From NCBI GenBank assembly GCA_902705825.1, contig CACSIL010000001.1:55113-119112 (forward strand): 64,000 nucleotides of DNA, read 5' to 3'. Below are positions 36,274 through 44,181 of this stretch, in pieces. Each line of letters starts with the position of its first letter. The first letter of the stretch is position 1. Source of the DNA: Halioglobus japonicus. Lineage in GTDB: Bacteria; Pseudomonadota; Gammaproteobacteria; Pseudomonadales; Halieaceae. The position numbers and the translations under genes were made by a program. A model generated the notes under the pieces. The model ran no database searches, was not told where the DNA came from, and saw only the letters and a program-made list of their open reading frames with translations.

Positions 36274-37449
36274 CTAACTGCCGTGCAGGTTTTCGAGATG
36301 GCGGAGTGTCAGGCGCGCAGCGCGCTCCCAGGTGAATGCACGCGATCTGGCTACTGCGTTTGCAGATAAGCGCGCTCGCAGCGCCGCATTTTCCACTATT
36401 TCAATAATCGCTTTGCAGATGTCCTGCGTATCAAACGGGTCGAAATAGAGACCGGCGTCACCGACGACCTCCGGCAACGAACCCCTGTCACTGGACAGTA
36501 CCGGTGCAGAGCAGGCCATCGCCTCAATCGCAGGCAGCCCAAAACCCTCGGAGAATGACGGCATCGCTGCGGCAATCGCGCTGCTGTAAAGCGCCATTAG
36601 ATCCTCGTCAGATACATATCCAGAGAAATGTACCCTGTTGCACAATGTAGGACTGGCCATCACTTTTTCGTTCAGTGAATCGTAGTTGGAGAGAAAGCCC
36701 CCGCCCTTGAAATCGCCGATCAGGGCCAGATGCAATTCCCCGATTCGCCCACTCTGAATGGCCTTCTCAAAACCGTCGATCAGCCCGTGAAGATTCTTGT
36801 GAGGCGCCAGCCCTCCCACATAGACAATGATGGGGGCATCTGCAGGCAGTTGCGCTCGCTGGCGCGCCGCCAGCATCAGTGCACGGTCGCGGGTCTGCTT
36901 GAAGTTGGGATTTGAAGCTGCTCCGGCAACATCTATGCTGCCGCCAGACACCTTCATGTATTCAATAATCTCAGCTTTTGCTGCCTGGGAAACCGTCAGT
37001 ATGCGGGAACTGCGCCACAGTGCGAGTTTGACCTTCAACGTCCAGAAAAGGCGATTTTTCCACTTGGGAAATATCAGCTTGGGGTAGTGTTCTGCGATGG
37101 CGTCGTGGACGGTTACCATGCTTGGAAGGCCGCGTGGCACTGGGTACCAGGAGTACACGGCGGGAAAGAACATGATATCCAGCGGGGTGTCAGCGACTGC
37201 TTTGTACAGTTTGTGCATGTCGAATACAGAGCGACTGCTGTCCGCTACCGCAGCCTCGGTGGTCGGCCGCGAAGATGCGACTTGTACCACGCTCACATTG
37301 CTGAAGTCTGCAAGCTCGTGCAGCGACTGATCGACGAAGAGATAGAAATGGTGATTGGTTTCCAGTTGGAACAGTGCAGTTAGCAGTTCACGCGTGAATC
37401 GGCCAAACCCGCGATTGTTCCACCAGCAGGTAGCGTCAATACCGATGTT
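36274..37449 (-). CDS. GT4-family glycosyltransferase
   Basis: About 392 residues, GTG start at the 3' end of the interval (37450-37452). The N-terminal domain opens IGIDATCWWNNRGFGRFTREL, a typical nucleotide-sugar GT-B start with the glycine-rich loop. The C-terminal domain has VYVGGLAPHKN, then the EX7E motif SEGFGLPAIEAMACSAPV, the donor phosphate-binding site of retaining GT4 enzymes. Donor and acceptor are unknown. It is a lone gene, not near a polysaccharide cluster, and converges on the ABC operon with 6 nt between stops. Confidence 0.9.
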   Translation of the reverse strand, partial: NIGIDATCWWNNRGFGRFTRELLTALFQLETNHHFYLFVDQSLHELADFSNVSVVQVASSRPTTEAAVADSSRSVFDMHKLYKAVADTPLDIMFFPAVYSWYPVPRGLPSMVTVHDAIAEHYPKLIFPKWKNRLFWTLKVKLALWRSSRILTVSQAAKAEIIEYMKVSGGSIDVAGAASNPNFKQTRDRALMLAARQRAQLPADAPIIVYVGGLAPHKNLHGLIDGFEKAIQSGRIGELHLALIGDFKGGGFLSNYDSLNEKVMASPTLCNRVHFSGYVSDEDLMALYSSAIAAAMPSFSEGFGLPAIEAMACSAPVLSSDRGSLPEVVGDAGLYFDPFDTQDICKAIIEIVENAALRARLSANAVARSRAFTWERAARLTLRHLENLHGS

Positions 37450-37729
37450 CACGCACTACACCTTTTTTTATTGGATTGAGGACAAACGGGGAACGTCTGA
37501 TTCCCGGCTTATTGATAGCGGGCATATTACACCACGGGTTTGTCCATATAAGAAGCCTGTACAATAGGCTCGTTGAGTGACCCGTAGTGCAGGCGTTTTA
37601 CCGATGGTGGCGTTCAGGGTATGCTCCAGTGTCTGATAAAAGTAGCAGGCCAGTATTGTGAGTACTCCCCGAATGATTGAACGTCCATCTGCCATAAACC
37701 CTGTATTTATCTTGCAGAGACAATCTCTG

Positions 37730-38155
37730 GTGATCAGGTTGTGCCGGGGTGGCATGCAGGCGTTGCTGTTGTTGTTGCTTGTTACAGGACTCGCGTCCTG
37801 TGAGAAGGAGGGCGCATTGCTGGCTGAGCAGGAGTATCGGTCAGCACTGGTCGGGCAGTGGCAGGGCAATGTCGGCGACGAGAGTGAGTCCATCAGCTTC
37901 GAGGAAGACGGTAGTTTCAGCAGCCAAGTGCGATCGAATGGTTTTATAGGTGCCACATTAGGCCAGGGTACTACCGGCAAGGTTGGCGGGAGTTGGACAC
38001 TGCAGGGCAATGTCATCACATTGGCTATCGATCAGGTCAGCAAAGAGAGCCCTCTGAACCTGGCAACGGTCAGTACTATTGTCAGCTTCCACCAGAATCA
38101 GCTGGTGGTGAAAAGCGACAGCGGTGAAACCTCGACTTTTGTTCGAGCCATGTAA
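37730..38155 (+). CDS. Small lipoprotein with lipocalin-like barrel
   Basis: About 141 residues. The leader IRLCRGGMQALLLLLL ends LASC-E, a lipobox. The frame is open from 37658, but only a start at the GTG 37730 or ATG 37754 gives a sensible signal peptide; the GTG keeps two basic residues in front of the hydrophobic core. The mature domain is strand-rich (LVGQWQGNVGDESESISFEEDGSF then GGSWTLQGNVITL), resembling small lipocalin-like or DUF-type calycin domains. Function unknown. Confidence 0.65.
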   Translation: MIRLCRGGMQALLLLLLVTGLASCEKEGALLAEQEYRSALVGQWQGNVGDESESISFEEDGSFSSQVRSNGFIGATLGQGTTGKVGGSWTLQGNVITLAIDQVSKESPLNLATVSTIVSFHQNQLVVKSDSGETSTFVRAM

Positions 38156-38218
38156 CGGTCTCGTTGCTTGCTGGTGCTGGTCCGGCATCCGTCATCCCGC
38201 GCGCAACGCACAGCAGCT

Positions 38219-39622
38219 TTATCGATAAATCCTGAGCGTTTTGTAGCTGTCTCCGGACGCTAGCGGGATGTTATCAATAGTCAGTGTGTCGCCCGTGACA
38301 GTGGCCTCACCAGAAAGCGCACCGTTATCCCATGACCACTTCAGGGTCTGTCCGTCGCGCAGCTCAAAGTTCCGGGCGCGCCGCGGGGTGACACTGATCG
38401 TGATATTTTCAGGTTGATCGGGAATGCCCTTGCCAAGATTCACTCGCCGCTGGTACTTGAGGGGGAAAACGATCTGTGCGCTCTCGTCGATTATATTGGC
38501 GTGATCCCAGATGATTCCCATGTTGTAGTGGCCGCGTGGAAATTTCTCCTGCTTGATTCGATCCGCTGCCAGCAGCGGGTAGTTGCCGGTCGATTGAGTA
38601 ATTGCGGGGTGGGCGCGGTCCAGCGTCACATCCTGTTCCGGGCTTTCAAATACGGACATGTTCGGCAGTTTTACGCCCTCTTCGTAAAATGCATGCCCGG
38701 CTTTCACCCAGCCGAACGCGCCACCGATTTTTTGTTCCTCCAGCAGATTTACGAACAATAATTGTGTACTTGCCCTGTTCAGCCCGGCACTGAACTGGTC
38801 ATTCGTGCTGAAGGCATGGCGGTAGTGCATGCCTCGTACTATCGGGTCTGTACGCGATTGAACTGCGAAATCAATACTGTCCCACAGCGCCTCGTTGGCC
38901 AGATTGTCGGGAGGGAAGGTGCTGTACTGTGCGGGGTCTCTCTCGGCAATCTGCCGCGGCATGATCACCCCCGACACAGCGGAGGAATAGGCAATGTTAG
39001 CGCGCCACGGCTCGGGTAAGATCATCGTTTGTATAACTGCGCCGGCACCACCCATGGACGGCCCACCCAGCACGATGCCGCGTTCGCTGACATCGATATC
39101 GTAGCGCTCAGTCAGGAATTCTAACGTGGCGGCAATTCTGCGCCCCGGATAGGGTGTGCCATCACTGCCAAATGTCCACCACTCCCGCCATTTTGTGTTG
39201 TAGGCCTCCGCGTCCTGTGTGCGCACTTCAATATCGCCCAGCGATGACGGCCCAAATACCCGCATGGTGCCCTCGCCGCCGCCGGAGCCGTGCATCATCA
39301 CATAAATTCGGGGGTCTGCTGGCAGCGGGTCCTTGCGCGAATAGGCCCATTTGAAATCTACGCCGTGGGGATCGTAGTAGGCATTTGCGTCGATATCCAT
39401 GGTGCCCGCGTAGAATTTCCATCGGCCGCCCTGTTCTGTGGCTTCTACAGGCGCGGTGATCAGCCGGGGGTTGGCTGCCCCATTATCGGCTGCTTTTGAG
39501 AGCGCAGTGCCGCTGGCAACGACGCTGCTGAGCAGCGCCAACGCGGGCAGTGTCAGTCCAAAAGAAAGCCCGAGCGAGGTCGGTTTCTGCAAAAGTCGTC
39601 TGCGGCGGGTTTGGTAGCGCAT
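38219..39622 (-). CDS. Secreted alpha/beta-hydrolase-fold protein
   Basis: About 467 residues from the ATG at 39622 (a TTG at 39634 is also in frame). The leader has RRRRLLQ followed by a long hydrophobic stretch, a possible Tat signal. The core has an oxyanion loop MMHGSGGGEG and nucleophile elbow GGPSMGGAG, with candidate acid/base residues further on (KAGHAFYEEG or WDHANIID). The C-terminal 90 residues form a strand-rich domain (ITISVTPRRARNFELRDG). No close family is recognised; an esterase or peptidase role is inferred. Confidence 0.75.
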   Translation of the reverse strand: MRYQTRRRRLLQKPTSLGLSFGLTLPALALLSSVVASGTALSKAADNGAANPRLITAPVEATEQGGRWKFYAGTMDIDANAYYDPHGVDFKWAYSRKDPLPADPRIYVMMHGSGGGEGTMRVFGPSSLGDIEVRTQDAEAYNTKWREWWTFGSDGTPYPGRRIAATLEFLTERYDIDVSERGIVLGGPSMGGAGAVIQTMILPEPWRANIAYSSAVSGVIMPRQIAERDPAQYSTFPPDNLANEALWDSIDFAVQSRTDPIVRGMHYRHAFSTNDQFSAGLNRASTQLLFVNLLEEQKIGGAFGWVKAGHAFYEEGVKLPNMSVFESPEQDVTLDRAHPAITQSTGNYPLLAADRIKQEKFPRGHYNMGIIWDHANIIDESAQIVFPLKYQRRVNLGKGIPDQPENITISVTPRRARNFELRDGQTLKWSWDNGALSGEATVTGDTLTIDNIPLASGDSYKTLRIYR

Positions 39623-39685
39623 AGCAATTTTCAAGGTCAGGATTGATCTCCAAGCATAGCAGCACGCATGGAGTAGCAGAAGCGG

Positions 39686-39716
39686 TTGGCCAGCTCAGCA
39701 CTAATCCCTTTATAAT
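39686..39716 (+). promoter_or_regulatory. Possible promoter before MscS gene
   Basis: A perfect TATAAT at 39711-39716 lies 38 nt before the start codon, with TTGGCC 19 nt upstream, which is a loose -35 match. Confidence 0.35.
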
Positions 39717-39753
39717 GCCCCATTAATAGATTGCAGATTCAAAGGGAGACACT

Positions 39754-41139
39754 GTGAACTACAGAAATTGGACGAAATCTTTCACCTGCACGGCCGTTAT
39801 GGCGCTTGTTTTGGCGTTCTTTCACTCCGCCACTTTTGCCGAGACAGAGTATGTCGCGAAGACAGCAAAGAATGTGAAGGTCAGCATCGACGATCTGAGT
39901 TCCATGTTGCTACCGCTGACCAAGTCAGAGCTGGAGGTAGAGGCAGACGCCTGGCAGAACGCGCTGTCTAGCAAGGTTAGTCAAGTGAGTAAGCTTGAAA
40001 TCCGCAATAGGGACGCCGCGCAGAAAGCGGCATTGAGCAGCCAGGCCGCTGGTGAAAGTGCTAGCGCCAACGCACAGTCAGGCGGTGCGTCCTCTGATAC
40101 ACAGCCTGTGGCTGAAGACACCGAGCTGAAGGCCAAAATAGTGGCGATGCGGCTCGATCAGAGCGCCATTGGCAAGCGTTACGGCCTCGTGTTGGACGCC
40201 CTGGAAAGAAAAGGCGGCGACGTCAAGGACCAGCGCCTTTATCTGGATGCAGTGTCGGCTATTGCGCCGCATATCGATGATACCAGCGCTGCATTACTGG
40301 CCTTGAAGGAATGGCTGAAGTCCGATGACGGCGGTGTATTGTTTTTCATCAATATTCTGAAATTCGCCGCCGCTATTGTACTTGTCGTATTGATCGCCCG
40401 GTTGCTGGGCCGCTTTACCGACCGCATGATTGGCAAACAGCAGGTGTCCATGTTGCTGGAGAGCTTTATCAAAGTTGCTGTGCGTCGCGCGGTACTTGTG
40501 ATCGGTTTTATCGCCTGTCTACCCATTATAGGTATCAATATCGGGCCGGTGCTGGCGTTGATCGGTGCTGCCGGTCTGGTCATAGGTTTGGCCTTGCAGG
40601 GTACGCTCAGCAATTTTGCCAGCGGCCTGTTGATCCTGATTTATCGGCCCTTTGACATGGGTGATGCGATTACAGTGAGTGGCGTCAGCGGTTCAGTGAA
40701 TGGGATGAACCTGTTGTCTACCACTATCAAGACTTTCGACAACCAGATGATCACGATACCCAACAACAATGTCTGGAATGGCGCAATTACTAATATAACG
40801 GGTAGTGATACACGTCGGGTCGACATGGTATTCGGTATTGGTTATGAGGATGATTTCGGCAAAGCGCAGGAGATCTTGCATACCATTCTGTCGCAGCATC
40901 CTAAGGTGCTGCAGACACCAGAGCCCAAAATCCGGTTGCATGAACTGGCTGATTCATCGGTGAATCTGATATGCCGTCCGTGGGCGAAAACAGCAGATTA
41001 CTGGGATGTGTATTGGGATGTGATGGAAACAGTGAAACGCGAGTTTGACAAGCAGGGCGTCTCTATTCCTTTCCCGCAGCGCGATGTGCATTTTTATCCT
41101 GTTGCCGGAGCGACAGATCAAGCGGATAAAACAGCCTGA
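39754..41139 (+). CDS. MscS-family mechanosensitive channel with periplasmic extension
   Basis: 461 residues, GTG start with AGGGAG 8 nt upstream. A signal peptide (cut near TFAE) and a helical, Ala/Ser/Gln-rich periplasmic segment (30-190) precede the MscS core: three membrane helices around 205-290, the pore-lining helix with GLALQGTLSNFASGLLILIYRPF, then the beta domain and the final FPQRDVHF. It opens under membrane tension to release solutes during osmotic down-shock. The aspartic-protease gene follows 17 nt later and may be co-transcribed. Confidence 0.93.
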   Translation: MNYRNWTKSFTCTAVMALVLAFFHSATFAETEYVAKTAKNVKVSIDDLSSMLLPLTKSELEVEADAWQNALSSKVSQVSKLEIRNRDAAQKAALSSQAAGESASANAQSGGASSDTQPVAEDTELKAKIVAMRLDQSAIGKRYGLVLDALERKGGDVKDQRLYLDAVSAIAPHIDDTSAALLALKEWLKSDDGGVLFFINILKFAAAIVLVVLIARLLGRFTDRMIGKQQVSMLLESFIKVAVRRAVLVIGFIACLPIIGINIGPVLALIGAAGLVIGLALQGTLSNFASGLLILIYRPFDMGDAITVSGVSGSVNGMNLLSTTIKTFDNQMITIPNNNVWNGAITNITGSDTRRVDMVFGIGYEDDFGKAQEILHTILSQHPKVLQTPEPKIRLHELADSSVNLICRPWAKTADYWDVYWDVMETVKREFDKQGVSIPFPQRDVHFYPVAGATDQADKTA

Positions 41140-41156
41140 GTACTCGGCGCTAGCCC

Positions 41157-41687
41157 ATGAGCGACGACAACGAAGTTCATGAGCAGAAGCGAATGGGCAC
41201 CACCATGCAAGTGCTGGCATGGTTGGTGCTGCTCGCTCTGGGTGTCGCCTATTTCAGCGACTTTCTCGACAGCCAGTACAACCCCAATCAGACCCTGCAG
41301 ACGGGTTATACCGAGGATGGTTTTCGCGAGGTAGTGCTGCAGCGGAATAAATTCGGCCATTACGTTACCAGCGGTAAGATCAATGGCAGCCCCGTGACGT
41401 TTATGTTGGATACGGGGGCCACAGGCGTGGCTATTCCGTCCTCCGTGGCATCCCGGCTGGGGCTGCGACGCGGTAACGCCTTCCCTACCCAGACTGCCAA
41501 TGGCATGTCGACCAGCTACGCGGCGACGCTCAGCAGTATTAGCGTGGGCGATATTGAGCTGTACGATGTCCCCGCCGGGATTACGCCAGGCTTGCAGACA
41601 GAGGAAATACTATTGGGTATGTCCTTTCTCAAGCATATCGAATTTACACAGCGCGGCGACACACTGATTCTTCGGCAGGTTCCCTAA
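41157..41687 (+). CDS. TIGR02281-type retropepsin-like aspartic protease
   Basis: 176 residues. One membrane helix (17-34) precedes a periplasmic retropepsin-like domain. The catalytic motif is LDTGAT with D85, followed by AIPSSVASRLGL and LLGMSFLKHIEF, the standard landmarks of clan AA single-domain proteases (TIGR02281). These work as dimers. Substrate unknown; it is only 17 nt after the MscS gene. Confidence 0.92.
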   Translation: MSDDNEVHEQKRMGTTMQVLAWLVLLALGVAYFSDFLDSQYNPNQTLQTGYTEDGFREVVLQRNKFGHYVTSGKINGSPVTFMLDTGATGVAIPSSVASRLGLRRGNAFPTQTANGMSTSYAATLSSISVGDIELYDVPAGITPGLQTEEILLGMSFLKHIEFTQRGDTLILRQVP

Positions 41688-41759
41688 GCTGTAATGCCGC
41701 TACCTGTTTCTGCAGGCCAAGCCGATGACGGTGGTCGTCAAAGCCGAAACAGCGGAGCG

Positions 41760-42533
41760 TCAATCGAACAGCGATGCCCAGTTAATACCGTTGATATGGC
41801 CGCCGCCATCAACGTACAGGGTATTCCCCGTCATATACCGGGCTTCCTTGCTGGCGAGAAATAGCGCCACGCCCGAAACGTCGTCATAGGGATCACCCAT
41901 ATACCCCATGGGCACCTGCTTGTTTACGCGTTCGGCCATTTGTGGCGCGAACTCCTGCATCGCGAGAAATGCAGCGGTAATTGCGCCGGGGCAGATCGCG
42001 TTTACCGTAATGCCATGCGGAGCCCACTCGCGAGCTGCAGTGCGGGTAAGCGCACGCAACGCCTCCTTGGCCACGTTATAGTCCGCTGTCTCTGGGTGTG
42101 CGTTCACGCCATTGAGTGAACACAAGTTGATGACGCGGCCGAAGCCGCGTTCCTTCATTGTTGCAAAGGCCGCATTCATGGCCCAGCGCGCGGCGAAGAA
42201 GCCGCCATCGAGCTGGCGCTGGAAGTCCTCGTCGGATTTCTCTTCCAGCGGTGACAATGCAGCAGGTGGTACGGCATTGTTGATCAATACATCGACGGCA
42301 CCGTATTGCTCTATGGCAGCGTTTACCAGCGTTTCAACCTGGTCCTTCTGCGTGACATCACAGTGGCGGTAGTCGGCTCTGGAATTCTCTGCGCGCAACT
42401 CTGTGGCGAGGGCCTCTCCGGCATCGTCGTTGATATCGGCGATCACCACCTGATAGCCCGCGCGGGCGAAACGGGTGGCGAACGCTTTTCCGAGGCCGTC
42501 TGCAGCACCGGTTACTACTACAACTTGTTCCAT
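41760..42533 (-). CDS. Short-chain dehydrogenase/reductase
   Basis: 257 residues. TGAADGLGKAFA is the dinucleotide-binding loop; DIN after strand 2 (VVIADIND) prefers NAD; catalytic residues are in CSLNG and YNVAKEAL. CPGAI and the C-terminal YVDGGGHING are also classic. The frame is open to 42584, but AGGAG at 42540-42544 precedes the ATG at 42533 by 6 nt and decides the start. The substrate of this FabG-like enzyme cannot be inferred. Confidence 0.92.
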   Translation of the reverse strand: MEQVVVVTGAADGLGKAFATRFARAGYQVVIADINDDAGEALATELRAENSRADYRHCDVTQKDQVETLVNAAIEQYGAVDVLINNAVPPAALSPLEEKSDEDFQRQLDGGFFAARWAMNAAFATMKERGFGRVINLCSLNGVNAHPETADYNVAKEALRALTRTAAREWAPHGITVNAICPGAITAAFLAMQEFAPQMAERVNKQVPMGYMGDPYDDVSGVALFLASKEARYMTGNTLYVDGGGHINGINWASLFD

Positions 42534-42649
42534 ACCTTGCTCCTGAAAAACCACTGTAGGTACAGAGTAGCAGCAGCGCTCCAATGTAGGCCAGAACGGG
42601 TGTTAATCACGGCGCTGGTACAGCGCGGTGTACTGCCGTCCTGCAGCGA

Positions 42650-43288
42650 TTATGCGGGCTGGTCGGCTCGCTCATCAAAGGAGACCTCGCGATACCAGTC
42701 CGTCATATCGTCATACATATTGCCCTTGAGGATATGCATCGGAGCGCGATGATAGATTTTGATGTCGTGGAAGGGGTCGGTGAGAATTTTGATCGCCCAC
42801 ACCAGTCCAGATTGAAAGCCCATCAGATGGAAAAGATGTACCGTGCGAAACAGTACGGCGCCGATGCCGGTGAACAGCCACAGTATGGCGGTGTTGTAGA
42901 TCAGGCCCTTGTCTATCTGCTGGTCGCCCAGCAGGCCAAAGAAATCGGGTATAAACCACAGCACGATGGGCACTGCTATCCAGATAGACAGCAGTATGAC
43001 TTTGCGCCTGAGGTTGTAACCCACCTTCACGCTTTCCTTGTACTCGTGAGTCGCGCCGTTAACCTTGTCATAGCTCTTGGGCTCGAAGAAAAAGTGACCG
43101 ACCTGTCGCAGTACCATAGCCAGCAGCCAGCCCACCATGACGGCGGCTACGGGGTCGACAAACAGCAGGTAGTAGCTGGTGACGAAGCAACTGGCGCTTA
43201 ACAGATGCAGTAATTGGTTAACACGATTGTGGTGGTAGTAGCGGTGGTCGTCCCAGCGTTGTCGGTGCAGTTCTTCGAGAAAGGTCAT
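42650..43288 (-). CDS. Mpo1/DUF962-like membrane protein
   Basis: 212 residues with four to five membrane helices. YYHHNRVNQLLHLL (18-31) and VGHFFFEPKSYDKV near residue 63-76 look like the H-x3-N and GH-x-x-FE motifs of the Mpo1/DUF962 family, whose yeast member is an Fe2+-dependent dioxygenase of 2-hydroxy fatty acids. The later HLFHLMGFQSG and HRAPMHILKG add more histidines. Assignment is from motif resemblance only. The start overlaps the stop of the phosphatidylserine decarboxylase by 4 nt, making it the last gene of a four-gene operon. Confidence 0.6.
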   Translation of the reverse strand: MTFLEELHRQRWDDHRYYHHNRVNQLLHLLSASCFVTSYYLLFVDPVAAVMVGWLLAMVLRQVGHFFFEPKSYDKVNGATHEYKESVKVGYNLRRKVILLSIWIAVPIVLWFIPDFFGLLGDQQIDKGLIYNTAILWLFTGIGAVLFRTVHLFHLMGFQSGLVWAIKILTDPFHDIKIYHRAPMHILKGNMYDDMTDWYREVSFDERADQPA

Positions 43289-44178
43289 GGAGTCACCTCA
43301 TTAGGGGGTTGTGGTTTTGGATAAGAGAGTAGCGCACGGCCCATCTGCACCCGCTCACCGATACGGATGTCGTCGCAGAAGTTGAAATCCGAGGTGGCAA
43401 ACAGAATGATGGTTGAGCCGTGCTGGAAATAGCCGAGCTCATCGCCTTTGCTGAAGGCGGCGTCACAGGGTATTTTTTGCGGGCCTTTGTAGTGCATATC
43501 CAACAGGTTTTCGAGCCAGCGCAGGCGGATGCTGGCGACGAGTATCGCGGCAACAGCCACCAGGCAGACGCCACTGCCAGCGCGGCCTGTGTCGAGATTT
43601 ATCACCGCTCTTTCGTTCTTGCAGTAGAGTTTTTCTATTCGCTGCAGTGCGATCGGATTAACGTTCCAGGTGTCGCCGGCGATATAGGTCACCTGTTGTA
43701 CATGGCAATCCAGCGGCGCATGAAAGCGGTGGTACATACTACTTTTAAGGCGCAGGGTAATGTATTTGCCGTCTCTGAAGCTCTCGCGCACATCCTTATC
43801 GGGTATCAGGTCTTCCAGATAGTAGGGAAACCCCTTGGCCTGAAATACCCGGGTGCCGACGATGTCACCATGTGCGCCGACTATCGCATCGCAAGGGCTG
43901 ACGACACTATCCGCGCGTGGATCGATAGTGCGCGCACCGGGGAGCAGCGACCGCGTAAAGCATTCCTGCAGACTGCCATACTCCCGTTGTGGTGATTCAC
44001 TCAGATCAAGGTCATCGGCGAAAGCCCGCCAGATACGAATCAACAGCCGGGTAAGGTGAGGGCTTTGAATGCCACTCAACCAGCCCATGAACTGTGTGGC
44101 CAGCCGACGCGGAATGCGGTTGGTCAGCAGGAAATTGAGCTGCTCGTTCTGCGATAGTGTATGGATCAACTTTGCCAT
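43285..44178 (-). CDS. psd: Phosphatidylserine decarboxylase
   Basis: 297 residues. The proenzyme motifs are present: SPCD (D97), MYHRFHAP (H150, H153) and the self-cleavage site HGST (G254-S255), where Ser becomes the pyruvoyl group. The enzyme makes phosphatidylethanolamine from phosphatidylserine at the inner membrane. The usual LGST reads HGST here. The gene is not next to rsgA/mscM as the housekeeping copy often is in gammaproteobacteria; instead it is translationally coupled to lipid-glycosylation-type genes, so it may serve a special lipid. It begins 3 nt after the PHP-glycosyltransferase stop. Confidence 0.9.
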   Translation of the reverse strand: MAKLIHTLSQNEQLNFLLTNRIPRRLATQFMGWLSGIQSPHLTRLLIRIWRAFADDLDLSESPQREYGSLQECFTRSLLPGARTIDPRADSVVSPCDAIVGAHGDIVGTRVFQAKGFPYYLEDLIPDKDVRESFRDGKYITLRLKSSMYHRFHAPLDCHVQQVTYIAGDTWNVNPIALQRIEKLYCKNERAVINLDTGRAGSGVCLVAVAAILVASIRLRWLENLLDMHYKGPQKIPCDAAFSKGDELGYFQHGSTIILFATSDFNFCDDIRIGERVQMGRALLSYPKPQPPNEVTP

Positions 44179-44181
44179 GGT

